DNA of 64,000 nt from Acidovorax temperans (GTDB taxonomy: Bacteria > Pseudomonadota > Gammaproteobacteria > Burkholderiales > Burkholderiaceae_C). Shown here piece by piece: positions 34,780 through 43,973 of this stretch; position 1 is the stretch's first letter, and every line of letters starts with the position of its first letter. Position numbers and translations under genes: made by a program. The notes under the pieces were generated by a model. It was given only the letters and a program-made list of their open reading frames with translations. It searched no databases and was not told where the DNA came from. The stretch lies in assembly GCF_006716905.1 (NCBI RefSeq), contig NZ_VFPV01000002.1, forward strand, positions 620,001 to 684,000. The letters are read 5' to 3'.

Positions 34780-35628
34780 ATGAACGCTGTCCACCCCTTG
34801 CAAACTTCTTCCCGCCGCTGGCTGCCGCTGCAGCCGGCCGAATGGGCCCTGCTGGTAGCTGCGGCCGCGCTGCTGGCCTTCGCCGTGTGGGGCCCCTTTT
34901 TGCCCGCCAGCGCGCACCAGCACGACTTTGCCGATCAGCGCGGCTGGCATGGCCTGCCCTGTGCGATGGACGTGCTGAGCAACCTGCCCTTTGCCGTGGC
35001 AGGGGTGTGGGGGCTGGTGTGGTTGCGCCGCCCAGGCGCGTTGCGGCTGTGCCCGGCCACCCGCGCCACGGCGGCGCTGTTCTTTGGTGGCCTGGTGCTC
35101 ACGGCGGTGGGCTCGGGCTGGTACCACTGGCAGCCCGATGACGCCGGTCTGCTGTGGGACCGCCTGGGCATGGCCGCAGCCTTTGCCGGCTTGCTGGGCC
35201 TGGCGGTGGTGGGGCGCATCAGCCCCCGGGCGGGCGTGGCCACCGCGCTGGGCTTGCTGGTGGCCGGGCCTGCTGCCGTACTGGTATGGGCCCACACGGG
35301 CAACCTGCTGCCCTGGGCCGTGGTGCAGTTCGGCGGCCTGCTGGCGGTGCTGGCCCTGGCGTGCATGCCCCACCGCCATGGTGCGCTGGTGGTGCAGTGG
35401 GGTGCGGTGATCGCCTGGTATGCCGTTGCCAAAGCCTTTGAGCTGGCCGACCACGCAGTGTTCGAGGCCACCGGCCAATGGGTGTCAGGCCACACGCTCA
35501 AGCACCTGATGGCTGCGGGGGCTGCCCTGCCGGTGCTGTTTGCCATGGCGCGCCTGCACCACAGTCGTTACCTCGCTGCACCGATGCCGCGCCGCGCCAT
35601 GCAGAATGGCGGGCACCGTGGGGCGTGA
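34780..35628 (+). CDS. Ceramidase-like (CREST superfamily) membrane protein
   Basis: 282 residues from the ATG at 34780, about seven TM segments. Conserved CREST features are visible: a Ser near GSGWYHWQPDDAGLLWDRLGMA (YHxxPxD motif) and the C-terminal HTLKHL metal-binding pair, giving a zinc site as in alkaline ceramidases, PAQR receptors and PGAP3. Bacterial members are uncharacterised; Burkholderiales sphingolipids are scarce, so the substrate may be another amide lipid. Divergent from the XRE regulator. Confidence 0.82.
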   Translation: MNAVHPLQTSSRRWLPLQPAEWALLVAAAALLAFAVWGPFLPASAHQHDFADQRGWHGLPCAMDVLSNLPFAVAGVWGLVWLRRPGALRLCPATRATAALFFGGLVLTAVGSGWYHWQPDDAGLLWDRLGMAAAFAGLLGLAVVGRISPRAGVATALGLLVAGPAAVLVWAHTGNLLPWAVVQFGGLLAVLALACMPHRHGALVVQWGAVIAWYAVAKAFELADHAVFEATGQWVSGHTLKHLMAAGAALPVLFAMARLHHSRYLAAPMPRRAMQNGGHRGA

Positions 35629-35671
35629 TGCAGCAACCCACCACACAAAAAAGCCAAGAGGAGTGAACCGC

Positions 35672-37624
35672 ATGACCCCCCAGCACGGGCAGCCTGCCGC
35701 GCAGCCAGCGCCCCTGGCCCTCCCAGCCCACGAAGAGCCCAACCAGTTTGCCCTGCTGCGCCAGCGCCGCTTTGCCCCGTTTTTCTGGACGCAGTTCTCT
35801 GGCGCTGCCAACGACAACCTGTTCAAGTTCGCCTTCACCGTGATGGTGACTTATCAGCTCAGCGTGTCGTGGCTGCCGCCTGCCATGGCGGGGCTGGTGA
35901 TTGGCGCGCTGTTCATCCTGCCGTTTTTGCTGTTTTCGGCCACCTCGGGCCAGCTCACCGACAAGTACGACAAGACGCGGATGATCCGCTTCGTGAAAAA
36001 CCTGGAGATCGCCATCATGGCGCTGGCGGCCTGGGGCTTTGTGGCCAACCATGTGCCGGTGCTGTTGCTGTGCACCTTCCTCATGGGGCTGCATTCCACC
36101 CTGTTTGGCCCGGTCAAGTTTGCTTATATGCCCCAGGTGCTGAACGAGCGCGAGCTGACGGGCGGCAACGGCATGGTCGAGATGGGCACCTTCGTGGCCA
36201 TCTTGCTGGGCCAGGTTGCGGGCGGCCTGCTGGTGGCCCTGCCCGGGATTGGCCACACCGCCGTGGCCGTGGGCTGCATCGCCCTGGCGCTGGCCGGGCG
36301 GCTGGTGGCGCAGTTCATTCCGTCGGCCCCGGCCACCGACCCCGGTCTCGTCATCAACTGGAACCCCTTCACCGAAACCTGGCGCAACCTCAAGCTGGCG
36401 CATGGCAACGTGGTGGTGTTCCGCTCGCTCTTGGGCATCAGCTGGATGTGGTTCTTCGGGGCCGTGTTCCTGTCGCAGTTCCCGGCCCTGGCCAAAGAGG
36501 TGCTGCACGGCAACGAGCAAGTGGCCTCGCTGTTGCTGGTGGTGTTCTCGGTGGGCATTGGCGTGGGTTCTCTGCTGTGCGAGGTGCTGTCGCGCCGCCA
36601 TGTGGAGATCGGCCTCGTGCCGCTGGGTGCCATCGGCATGAGTGTGTTTGCGGTGGACCTGTACTTCGCCACCCGCAGCCTGCCCGCCGCCGAGATGATG
36701 GGCGCTGCCGCCTTTCTTGCGCAGCCCCACCACTGGCGCGTGCTGCTGGACCTGGCACTGCTGAGCCTGTTTGCCGGGCTCTACAGCGTGCCCATGTATG
36801 CACTCATCCAGATGCGCAGCCAGCCCACCCACCGCGCCCGCATCATTGCGGCCAACAACATCCTGAACGCGCTGTTCATGATCGGCAGCTCCGTCATCGC
36901 CGGGGCCTTGCTGGGCGCTGGCTTCACCGTGCCGCAAGTCTTTTTGTTCACCGGCATTGCCAACGCAGTGGTGGCGTTCTACATCTTCATGCTAGTGCCC
37001 GAATACCTGCTGCGCTTTGTGGCCTGGGTGATGTCGCGCTTCATCTACCGCTTCAAGGTGCGGGGTGACGAGCACATCCCGTCCACCGGCGCGGCCATTC
37101 TGGCGTGCAACCATGTGAGCTTTGTCGATGCCGTGCTGCTCATGGCCGCCAGCCCCCGGCCCATCTACTTCCTGATGGACCACCGCATCTTCCGCGTGCC
37201 GGTGCTGGGCTGGCTGTTCCGTCTGGCCAAGGCCATTCCGGTCGCGCCGCAAAAGGAAGACCCTGCCACCTACGAAGCCGCTTTCGAACGCGCTGCCCAG
37301 GTGCTGCGCGAGGGCGATCTGCTGGCCATCTTCCCCGAAGGCGGCATCACCAAGGATGGTGAGCTGCAGCCCTTCAAGGGCGGCATCATGAAGATCATCG
37401 AGCGCGCCCAGGCCGACGGCATTCAGGCGCCTGTGGTGCCCATGGCGCTGACCAACCTGTGGGGCTCGTACTTCAGCCGCATCGAGCGCGGTACCGCCAT
37501 GGTGCGACCCTTCCGCCGGGGTATGTTCAGCCGCGTGGGCCTGAATGTGGGCGCCCCCGTGGCCGCGAGCGACGTGCAGCCCGAGCCGTTGCGCGGGCGC
37601 GTGGCGCAGTTGCTGCAAGCCTGA
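35672..37624 (+). CDS. LplT-type flippase fused to a PlsC-type acyltransferase
   Basis: 650 residues from the ATG with AAGAGGAG before it. The N-terminal MFS part (residues 1-430, about 12 TM) includes NQFALLRQRRFAPFFWTQFSGAANDNLFKF, the LplT pattern. The C-terminal part has the LPLAT motifs NHVSFVDAVLL (HX4D, about 481), FPEGGITKDGE and VVPMALTNLWGS. Together they take in lysophospholipid and reacylate it. E. coli uses a separate LplT and an Aas with acyl-ACP synthetase; here the acyl-ACP ligase is absent, so the acyl donor must come from elsewhere. Confidence 0.9.
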   Translation: MTPQHGQPAAQPAPLALPAHEEPNQFALLRQRRFAPFFWTQFSGAANDNLFKFAFTVMVTYQLSVSWLPPAMAGLVIGALFILPFLLFSATSGQLTDKYDKTRMIRFVKNLEIAIMALAAWGFVANHVPVLLLCTFLMGLHSTLFGPVKFAYMPQVLNERELTGGNGMVEMGTFVAILLGQVAGGLLVALPGIGHTAVAVGCIALALAGRLVAQFIPSAPATDPGLVINWNPFTETWRNLKLAHGNVVVFRSLLGISWMWFFGAVFLSQFPALAKEVLHGNEQVASLLLVVFSVGIGVGSLLCEVLSRRHVEIGLVPLGAIGMSVFAVDLYFATRSLPAAEMMGAAAFLAQPHHWRVLLDLALLSLFAGLYSVPMYALIQMRSQPTHRARIIAANNILNALFMIGSSVIAGALLGAGFTVPQVFLFTGIANAVVAFYIFMLVPEYLLRFVAWVMSRFIYRFKVRGDEHIPSTGAAILACNHVSFVDAVLLMAASPRPIYFLMDHRIFRVPVLGWLFRLAKAIPVAPQKEDPATYEAAFERAAQVLREGDLLAIFPEGGITKDGELQPFKGGIMKIIERAQADGIQAPVVPMALTNLWGSYFSRIERGTAMVRPFRRGMFSRVGLNVGAPVAASDVQPEPLRGRVAQLLQA

Positions 37625-37724
37625 CCGCCCCAGGCCAACAAAGCCAAGGGCGTTGATCAGGTCGCGCTAAATCAGTGAGAGCCCGGTGATGCGCGCCATG
37701 GCATCACCGGCCGCAGCGGTGTCA

Positions 37725-38741
37725 TCAGCCGTTGCGAAAAAGAAAGCTGTAGGCGTTGAGCGCCGGCACCCCTCCCAGGTGCGCGTACAGCACGCGAGAG
37801 CCTTCGGGGAATTCGCCACGGCGCACTCTATCGATCATGCCGTGCATGGACTTGCCTTCGTACACCGGGTCCGTGAGCATGCCCTCTTGCCGCGCGCACA
37901 GGCGAATGGCTTCGAGCGTTCCTTCATTGGGCAGGCCGTATTCGGGGCCGCCGTAGCGCGTGTCCAGCACCACGTCCTCGGCCGTGATCTCCTGGCCCAG
38001 CTCCACCAGCTTGGCAGTGTTCTGGGCAATGCGCAGAATCTGCGCATGGGTCTTCTCGGGCTTGGCCGAGGCGTCGATACCAATCACCTTGCGCGCACGG
38101 CCATCGGCTGCAAAGCCCACCACCATGCCCGCCTGCGTGCTGCCCGTGACCGAGCACACGACGATGTAGTCGAACTGGAAGCCCAGCTCTTTTTCCTGCT
38201 GGCGCACTTCCTCGGCAAAGCCCACAAAGCCCAGGCCGCCGTAGGGGTGCTCAGAACAGCCTGCGGGAATCGGGAAGGGCTTGCCGCCCGCCTTCTTCAC
38301 ATCGTCCATGGCCTGCTCCCAGCTGGGGCGGATGCCAATGTCAAAGCCCGCAGCATCCAGGCGCACATCGGCGCCCATGATGCGGCTCATCTCGATGTTG
38401 CCCACGCGGTCGTACACCGCGTCGGAATAGTTCACCCAGTTCTCCTGCACCAGCACGCATTTCATGCCCAGATGCGCCGCCACGGCGGCCACCTGGCGCG
38501 TCTGGTTGGACTGGATGCCGCCAATCGACACCAGCGTGTCGTAGCCGCCTGCAATCGCTTCGGGAATCAGGTACTCCATCTTGCGCGTTTTGTTGCCGCC
38601 AAAGGCCAGGCCGCTGTTGCAGTCCTCACGCTTGGCGTACAGGTGCACCTTGCCGCCCAGGTGGGCCGACAGGCGCGGTAGCGGTGTGATGGGCGAGGGG
38701 CCGAACGTCAGCGGGTGGCGGGGAAATTTCTGCAGGTTCAT
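37725..38741 (-). CDS. acdS: 1-aminocyclopropane-1-carboxylate deaminase
   Basis: 338 residues from the ATG at 38741, the exact family length. Pyridoxal-phosphate lysine in [12 protein letters not shown] (Lys51), and the AcdS-specific segment [20 protein letters not shown], with the Tyr/Glu that separate true AcdS from D-cysteine desulfhydrase. Cleaves the ethylene precursor ACC to ammonia and 2-oxobutyrate; plant-associated strains use it to lower plant ethylene. Divergent from the Lrp-like acdR gene (172 bases apart). Confidence 0.93.
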   Translation of the reverse strand: MNLQKFPRHPLTFGPSPITPLPRLSAHLGGKVHLYAKREDCNSGLAFGGNKTRKMEYLIPEAIAGGYDTLVSIGGIQSNQTRQVAAVAAHLGMKCVLVQENWVNYSDAVYDRVGNIEMSRIMGADVRLDAAGFDIGIRPSWEQAMDDVKKAGGKPFPIPAGCSEHPYGGLGFVGFAEEVRQQEKELGFQFDYIVVCSVTGSTQAGMVVGFAADGRARKVIGIDASAKPEKTHAQILRIAQNTAKLVELGQEITAEDVVLDTRYGGPEYGLPNEGTLEAIRLCARQEGMLTDPVYEGKSMHGMIDRVRRGEFPEGSRVLYAHLGGVPALNAYSFLFRNG

Positions 38742-38913
38742 GGCGTTTTCCAGTCGGTGAAGGCGGGTGGAAGAAGGGGGCAATGCAAGCGCGCTTGCAG
38801 TGCCTTCATCGTAGGAAAATGCGGGAATCAAATGGTTGTGAAAATCAATGCAATTTCGGATGTTTGGTTTTCATAAATGCAGATTAATCCATCAAAAGTT
38901 TGAAAAATGAACT

Positions 38914-39430
38914 ATGTGTGCAACAAAAGTTCGTAGCAAGAATGCGCCGCCCGTCGATATGTCGGCAGAGCTGGACCGCACCGACAAAGCCATCCTGCGG
39001 CAGTTGCAGCGCGATGCCTCGCTGTCCAACGTCGCGCTGGCCGAGAAGGTGCATTTGAGCCCGCCCGCCTGCCTGCGGCGCGTGGAGCGGCTCAAGCGGC
39101 TGGGGCTGATTGAAGGGGTGGTGGCGTTGCTCAACCCCCCAGGCCGTGGGGGCGGGCATGCTGGTGATGATTGGCGTGGTGCTGGACCGTTCCACGCCCG
39201 AATCGTTCGCCGCCTTTGAGAAGGCCGCAGCCAAGGTCTCCGGCTGCATGGAATGCCATGTGGTCACGGGCGAGTTCGACTACTTCATGCTCATCCGCAC
39301 CCGCGACAGCGAGAGCTTCAACCGCCTGCACGCAGAGCAGTTGCTCTACCTGCCGGGGGTGCGACAGGTGCGCTCGTTCATGGTGCTGCGCAACGTGCTC
39401 TCCACCACCGAGCTGCCGCTGGCGCTGTAG
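38914..39430 (+). pseudogene. acdR: Lrp/AsnC-type regulator AcdR with a frameshift
   Basis: The first frame gives the HTH part (AELDRTDKAILRQLQRDASLSNVALAEKVHLSPPACLRRVERLKRLGLIEGVVALLNP); the effector (RAM) half continues in the next frame as QAVGAGMLVMIGVVLDRSTPESFAAFEKAA...VLRNVLSTTELPLAL. The break is in a run of six C at 39135-39140; five C give one ORF of about 171 residues. AcdR activates acdS in response to ACC. Whether the gene is broken or the base count is a sequencing fault cannot be told from here. Confidence 0.85.
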
Positions 39431-39442
39431 TGACGGCCGGCC

Positions 39443-40363
39443 TTACCGGGCTGCGCGCAGCCTGCTCATCACGGCAGACCATAGTGGGCCGCCGAACACG
39501 TTCACCACCAGCCCCGCCATCAAGAGCCCTGCGCCCGCAAAATGCACGGGCAGCAACTGCTCGCCGAACGCCACCCAGCCGGTGGTCAGACCCACCACGG
39601 GCACCAGCAGGGTGAAGGGTGCTACGCGGTTCACGGGGTAGCGCGACATGAGGTACGTCCACAGCCCAAAACCCAGCAGGGTTGAAATCCACGCAATGTA
39701 GGCCACGGCGGCCATGGATTTCAGCGACAGGTGCTGCACCGCAGCCCACACCGCAGCGGGGCCGTCGAGCAGCAGCGACAGCGCCACGAACGGCAGCGGT
39801 GCCACCACACTGGACCACACGATGAAGGCAAACTGGTTCATGGGCCCATGCCGTCCCACTGCGCGGGTCACCAGGTTGCCGCAGCCCCACATCGCAGCAG
39901 CGGCTACTGTGAGCGCGAAGCCGGCCAGTGGCATCGAGGCACCATGCGCGCTGCCAATCAGCACCAGCCCCACCCCCACCCCTGCCAGCGCCAAGCCGGC
40001 CACCTGGTTGCCTTGCCACTGCTCGCGCAGCACCACCACGGCCAGCAGCAGTGTGAAGAACGACTGCGATTGCAGCACCAGCGATGCCAAGCCCGAGGGC
40101 ATGCCGATGTGGATGGCTGTGAACAGCAGCGCAAACTGGGCCACGGCCATCGTCATGCCGTACAGCAGGTACAGGCGCAAGGGGACCTTGGGCGGCTTGA
40201 CGAACAGCAGTGCTGGAAACGCCGCCAAGAGGTAGCGCAGCGCGCCCAGCAAAAGGGGCGGCATATCGGCCACCCCGACCTTGATGACCGCGAAGTTCAG
40301 CCCCCACACCAGGATGACCAGAAGGGCCAGGGACAGATCGCGGGGGGTGAGTTGGGCGTTCAT
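39443..40363 (-). CDS. EamA-family (DMT) transporter
   Basis: 306 residues from the ATG at 40363. Ten TM segments in two EamA repeats; WGLNFAVIKVGVADMPPLLLGALRYLLAAFP is typical of the O-acetylserine/cysteine exporter branch (EamA/YdeD). Expected to export small metabolites, perhaps amino acids. The stop is 12 bases from the stop of acdR; convergent, no operon link. Confidence 0.88.
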   Translation of the reverse strand: MNAQLTPRDLSLALLVILVWGLNFAVIKVGVADMPPLLLGALRYLLAAFPALLFVKPPKVPLRLYLLYGMTMAVAQFALLFTAIHIGMPSGLASLVLQSQSFFTLLLAVVVLREQWQGNQVAGLALAGVGVGLVLIGSAHGASMPLAGFALTVAAAAMWGCGNLVTRAVGRHGPMNQFAFIVWSSVVAPLPFVALSLLLDGPAAVWAAVQHLSLKSMAAVAYIAWISTLLGFGLWTYLMSRYPVNRVAPFTLLVPVVGLTTGWVAFGEQLLPVHFAGAGLLMAGLVVNVFGGPLWSAVMSRLRAAR

Positions 40364-40472
40364 GAGCAGCAGGTGGTGTGGACCTGCATTGTGGGCTGCC
40401 GCACGGCATGTTGCCAATCCGGTACCCACGCGCAGAAGGCAAGCACCGACAAGGCTCGCGTTTGGCCTGCGC

Positions 40473-41651
40473 TCAGGCTTCGACTGCGAACGTCAGTCCC
40501 GCATTCGCCTGCAGCCGTGCGATCAGCTTGTCGCCCAGCGCAGGCGCCGTGGTCCAGATGCCACCGGGGGTGCTGGCAGCGTCCTGCAGCAGGCACACCG
40601 CCGCCTCGGCAATCATCTTGGAGGTGGAGCCGTAGCCGGGGTCGCGGTCGCCCTTCACGCTCACGCGCAGGCTGTGGCCTTCGGTGTCGGTGCCGAGGAA
40701 CAGCACGTCGTAAAAGCCGTTCTCGCGCTCCTCACGCGAGGGGCCTTCGCCGGGCTTGGGGCCTTTGTCGGAGCCGAGCGACTTGTCGCCCGCCACCGCG
40801 TTGGCAATGGCCTCGCCCTTCTCGCCCGGGCCGGTGACCAGCATTTCGTCGTACACAAAGTCGGTGCCGTAGGCGTGCTTGAGCAGCAGGTTGGAGCGGT
40901 GCACGTTGCGCGTGTTGATGGCCGCCATCACAAACGGTGCCACCCACACCCCATCGCCCAGGGCTTCGTCCACCATGGGCTTGTTGCCCGAGGGCTGGCG
41001 CGGGCCTTCAAACCCAGGGGTGAGCGAGAAGGGGTTTTTCAGCAGATCGAGCACACCAGGCTGGGTGGCAGCAGCGGCCATGGTGGCCTTGAGGCTGGCG
41101 GCAGTGCCACCCGAGAAGGCGCCCTTCATCTTGCGCACCCGGCCGCGCACGCGGGGGGCGGCGTGGCCAAAGCGCTGGGCAAATTCCTTTTGCAGCATGA
41201 ACACGCCCAGGTCGAACGGGATGGAGTCAAACCCGCACGAGAACACGATGCGCGCGCCGCTGGCCTTCGCGGTGGCTTCGTGCGCGTCGATCATCTGGCG
41301 CATCCACGCGGGCTCGCCGCACAGGTCCACATAGTCCACACCGCTGGCGGCGCAGGCGGCCACCAGTTCGTTGCCATACAGCTGGTACGGGCCCACGGTG
41401 GTCAGCACCAGGCGCGTGGCGTTCATCAGCGCTTGCAGGCTGGCGGGGTTGGTGGTGTCGGTTACCACCAGGGGGGTGTCGGCCGGTGCGCCCAGCTCGT
41501 CGCGCACGGCGGCGAGCTTGTCGGCATTGCGCCCGCCCATGGCCCAGCGCAGGCCGCTGCCTGCGGGGTAGCGTTGCAGCAGGTATTCAACGACCAGGCG
41601 GCCGGTAAAGCCGGTGGCACCGTGGACGACCAGATCAAAAGGCTTGTTCAT
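40473..41651 (-). CDS. Saccharopine dehydrogenase-like / trans-acting enoyl reductase family protein
   Basis: 392 residues from the ATG at 41651, three codons inside a TTG. Rossmann nucleotide-binding start DLVVHGATGFTGRLVVEYLL (GxxGxxG), an MGGRNADKL region, and a C-terminal domain with SCGFDSIPFDLGVFMLQ. The family has NAD(P)-binding folds; related mycobacterial proteins reduce enoyl groups in lipids. The true substrate in this organism is not known. Confidence 0.82.
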   Translation of the reverse strand: MNKPFDLVVHGATGFTGRLVVEYLLQRYPAGSGLRWAMGGRNADKLAAVRDELGAPADTPLVVTDTTNPASLQALMNATRLVLTTVGPYQLYGNELVAACAASGVDYVDLCGEPAWMRQMIDAHEATAKASGARIVFSCGFDSIPFDLGVFMLQKEFAQRFGHAAPRVRGRVRKMKGAFSGGTAASLKATMAAAATQPGVLDLLKNPFSLTPGFEGPRQPSGNKPMVDEALGDGVWVAPFVMAAINTRNVHRSNLLLKHAYGTDFVYDEMLVTGPGEKGEAIANAVAGDKSLGSDKGPKPGEGPSREERENGFYDVLFLGTDTEGHSLRVSVKGDRDPGYGSTSKMIAEAAVCLLQDAASTPGGIWTTAPALGDKLIARLQANAGLTFAVEA

Positions 41652-41937
41652 GCGGTTCAAACTCTAAAAAGCGCAGTGGTTGCCGGTGTTGTGCCAAGGG
41701 TGGCAGCGGGCCCGGCAGGCGGGTGGCGCATTGTCTGGGCGGGCAGGGCGGTTGTCTGTCGCATACGTGCGGGGCGGTGGGGGCCCGTTTTTGCCGTGCT
41801 GTCGCTTGAAAAGTATCGAATAACGGTACTTTTTGGCTGATGCGTGGGAACTGTGCTGTTCCGGTGCCGCGATGTGGGGCCTCGGGCGGCACGATGCAGT
41901 CCGTGTTCAACCAAGGCCCCCTGCGGGCACCAACGCA

Positions 41938-42417
41938 ATGTCTGCTTCTCCCATCGTTGTTCTTCGCGACACCCGTGCATGGCAAATGCAGGTCTGGATT
42001 TCCTTCGGCATCGCGGTGTTCCTGTGCGCCGTGGGACTGGCCTGGCTGCCAGGCGCTGACCTGGAAAAGGTGTTCATGGTGATGGGCTACGTGTTCTGCC
42101 TTTCGGCCACGTTCATGCTGTCCAAGTTTGTGCGTGACAACCAGAGCGCCCGGCGCGGCGCGGGCGACACCCCGCTGTGGAAGCTGGTGGTGTGGGGTGG
42201 CTTTGCGGTGGCCATGGGGCTCACTGGCTGGGGCCTGGTGGGCATGGAGATCAACGTCACCTACAAGGCCTTCTTGGGCGTGAGCTGGCTGTACCTCATC
42301 ACTTCGGCCTTCACGCTGGCCAAGATGTTGCGCGACCGCTACGAGGCCGACCTGATGGACGCCCGCCTGCAAGGCCGACGCGAAGCGGCCCAAGCCGCAG
42401 CCCAGAGCGCTGATTGA
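41938..42417 (+). CDS. YiaA/YiaB-type inner membrane protein
   Basis: 159 residues. Two YiaA/B two-helix units: TM pairs at about 18-62 and 80-133 (WQMQVWISFGIAVFLCAVGLAWL; WKLVVWGGFAVAMGLTGWGLVG). No enzymatic motif. YiaA is an envelope stress-associated protein of unknown function. A C-terminal charged helix (RLQGRREAAQAAAQ) ends the protein. Confidence 0.82.
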   Translation: MSASPIVVLRDTRAWQMQVWISFGIAVFLCAVGLAWLPGADLEKVFMVMGYVFCLSATFMLSKFVRDNQSARRGAGDTPLWKLVVWGGFAVAMGLTGWGLVGMEINVTYKAFLGVSWLYLITSAFTLAKMLRDRYEADLMDARLQGRREAAQAAAQSAD

Positions 42418-42468
42418 GCGCCTGAGCCCAGCTTTCCCCCTTTTGTTCTGATTGCTAAGGAGTCATTC

Positions 42469-42933
42469 ATGCGTATCGCATTGTGGAAAAAAACCGTAGC
42501 AGGCCTGTGTGTGGCCGCCGGTGTGTGGGGTTCGCTGGCCGCAGCGCCAGCCCATGCGCACAGCGAAGCCTCTGCCGCGCTGTCTTTGCTGCCGGTGGCG
42601 TCGGTGGTGGGCGTGGCGGGCGCGGGCTCGGCGGTGGCTGGTGCTGCCGTGGCCCTGCCGGTGGCGTTGTCGGCCACGGGTGCTGTTCTTTCGGTGAAGG
42701 CGGTGGAAGGCTCGGCCATCGGCACCGTCTACCTGCTGGAGCGCGCGTCAGACGGCGCGCAGGTGAGTGTGGAGGTGGCCGGGCGCGGCGTGGGCGCATC
42801 CGTCCACGCCGTGGGCACGGTGGTGACCTGCAGCGTCATCAGCACCGGGGTGATTTTGTCGGTCGCGGGCGAGGCCTTGGCCTTTGTACCCAATGCCCTG
42901 GGCCGTGCCTTGCTGCACAACGAACGTCTGTAA
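42469..42933 (+). CDS. Conserved exported protein of unknown function
   Basis: 154 residues. Signal peptide ending AAPAHA, then a hydrophobic Gly/Ala/Val-rich body with about two membrane-like segments and no charged catalytic pattern. GAGGA stretch before the ATG is a good ribosome site (AAGGAG). It leads a run of envelope proteins: DUF2145, a zinc-ribbon coiled-coil protein and a two-TM protein, all on the + strand. I know no function for it. Confidence 0.65.
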   Translation: MRIALWKKTVAGLCVAAGVWGSLAAAPAHAHSEASAALSLLPVASVVGVAGAGSAVAGAAVALPVALSATGAVLSVKAVEGSAIGTVYLLERASDGAQVSVEVAGRGVGASVHAVGTVVTCSVISTGVILSVAGEALAFVPNALGRALLHNERL

Positions 42934-42940
42934 ATATGAA

Positions 42941-43060
42941 GTACAACCCCCTGAGCCGCTTTGCGGCTTCCCCCTTCTCTCTTCGCGCTGCGCGCTACGG
43001 GAAGGGTGACGATGCCCTCGCTGCGGGGCGGTGCGGCCGGCCTAGGCCCTTGCTTGGCAT
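42941..43060. repeat. Possible intergenic repeat read as the N-terminus of the DUF2145 ORF
   Basis: The sequence from CTGAGCCGCTTTGCGGCTTC to GGCCGGCCTAGG has self-complementary GC-rich parts (GCCGCTTTGCGGC). I recall similar intergenic sequence in related genomes, but this window has no second copy. Low certainty. Confidence 0.35.
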
Positions 43061-43085
43061 CCCTCACTTGGTTCGCGCCCCTTGG

Positions 43086-43889
43086 ATGTGCTGCGGGTGT
43101 GCGACGCTGGCGGTCGCCGCAGTGTTGGTATCGGCCCCGGCCCACGCGGGTCGATCGTGCGAGGCGAAAAAGCCCACGCCCCAGGTGGTAGAGCGCGGCA
43201 TGGCGCTGGCGGCGCAGACCTCGCAGGCGCTGGACGCCGAGCACGCGCGCAGCGGCGCCAAGGTGGTGTTGATCGGCCGCGCCGGGCAAGACCTGGGCAA
43301 GTACGGCCTGCGCTATTCGCACCTGGGCTGGGCCTACAAAACACCCGAAGGCCCGTGGCGCGTGACGCACAAGCTCAACGACTGCGGCACGGCCCTGGGC
43401 CATGTGTACCGGCAGGGCCTGGGCGAGTTTTTTCTGGACGACCTGTGGCGTTTTGAAGCCGTGGTGGCCGTACCCAGCGCCGCCGTGCAGGCGCAGCTGT
43501 GGCCCGTGCTTACTGAGAACGCCCGCGCCAAGGCGCTGCACACGCCGCACTACAGCATGGTCAGCTATGTGTGGGGGCAGAAGTACCAGCAATCCAACCA
43601 GTGGGCGATTGAGACGCTGGCTGCGGCGATGGAGCCCACCACCATCCGCACCCGCGAGCAGGCCCAGGCCTGGCTGCGGTTCAAGGGCTACGAGCCCACC
43701 ACCCTGCGGCTGGGGCCGCTGACCCGGCTGGGCGGGCGCGTGGGGTCTGCCAACATCGCGTTTGACGACCACCCGAGCGACAAGCGCTATTCGGACCGCA
43801 TCGAGACCGTGACGGTGGATTCGGTGCTGGCCTGGATGCAGCGCACCCAGCTGGCGGGCGCCCCCTTCACGGTGCTGCCCAAACAGTAA
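43086..43889 (+). CDS. DUF2145 family secreted protein
   Basis: 267 residues from the ATG at 43086, chosen because a signal peptide (MCCGCATLAVAAVLVSAPAHA) starts there; the frame is open back to 42936, but that stretch looks like repeat sequence. Core: KKPTPQVVERGMALAAQTSQALDAEH, VVLIGRAGQDLGKYGLRYSHLGWAYK, TPHYSMVSYVWGQKYQQSNQWAIET, a pattern with a catalytic-looking His/Gln/Asn set similar to cysteine-peptidase-like DUF2145. Function unknown. Confidence 0.8.
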   Translation: MCCGCATLAVAAVLVSAPAHAGRSCEAKKPTPQVVERGMALAAQTSQALDAEHARSGAKVVLIGRAGQDLGKYGLRYSHLGWAYKTPEGPWRVTHKLNDCGTALGHVYRQGLGEFFLDDLWRFEAVVAVPSAAVQAQLWPVLTENARAKALHTPHYSMVSYVWGQKYQQSNQWAIETLAAAMEPTTIRTREQAQAWLRFKGYEPTTLRLGPLTRLGGRVGSANIAFDDHPSDKRYSDRIETVTVDSVLAWMQRTQLAGAPFTVLPKQ

Positions 43890-43899
43890 TTGAGTGAAA

Positions 43900-43956
43900 A
43901 AGGGCTTTGGCGCTTATCCATCAAGCGCTATAAGCTATAAAAAAAATAGCAACTAT
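43900..43956. repeat. Dispersed palindromic repeat (copy 3)
   Basis: GGCGCTTATCCATCAAGCGC followed by TATAAGCTATAAAAAAAATAGCAAC; same modules as copy 1. It lies immediately before the gene at 43974. Confidence 0.75.
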
Positions 43957-43973
43957 CAACGGGAGAAGCAACC

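Noticed and set aside
42936..43085. Extended N-terminus of the DUF2145 protein
   Set aside because: The added 50 residues look like translated repeat, and a clear signal peptide starts at 43086.
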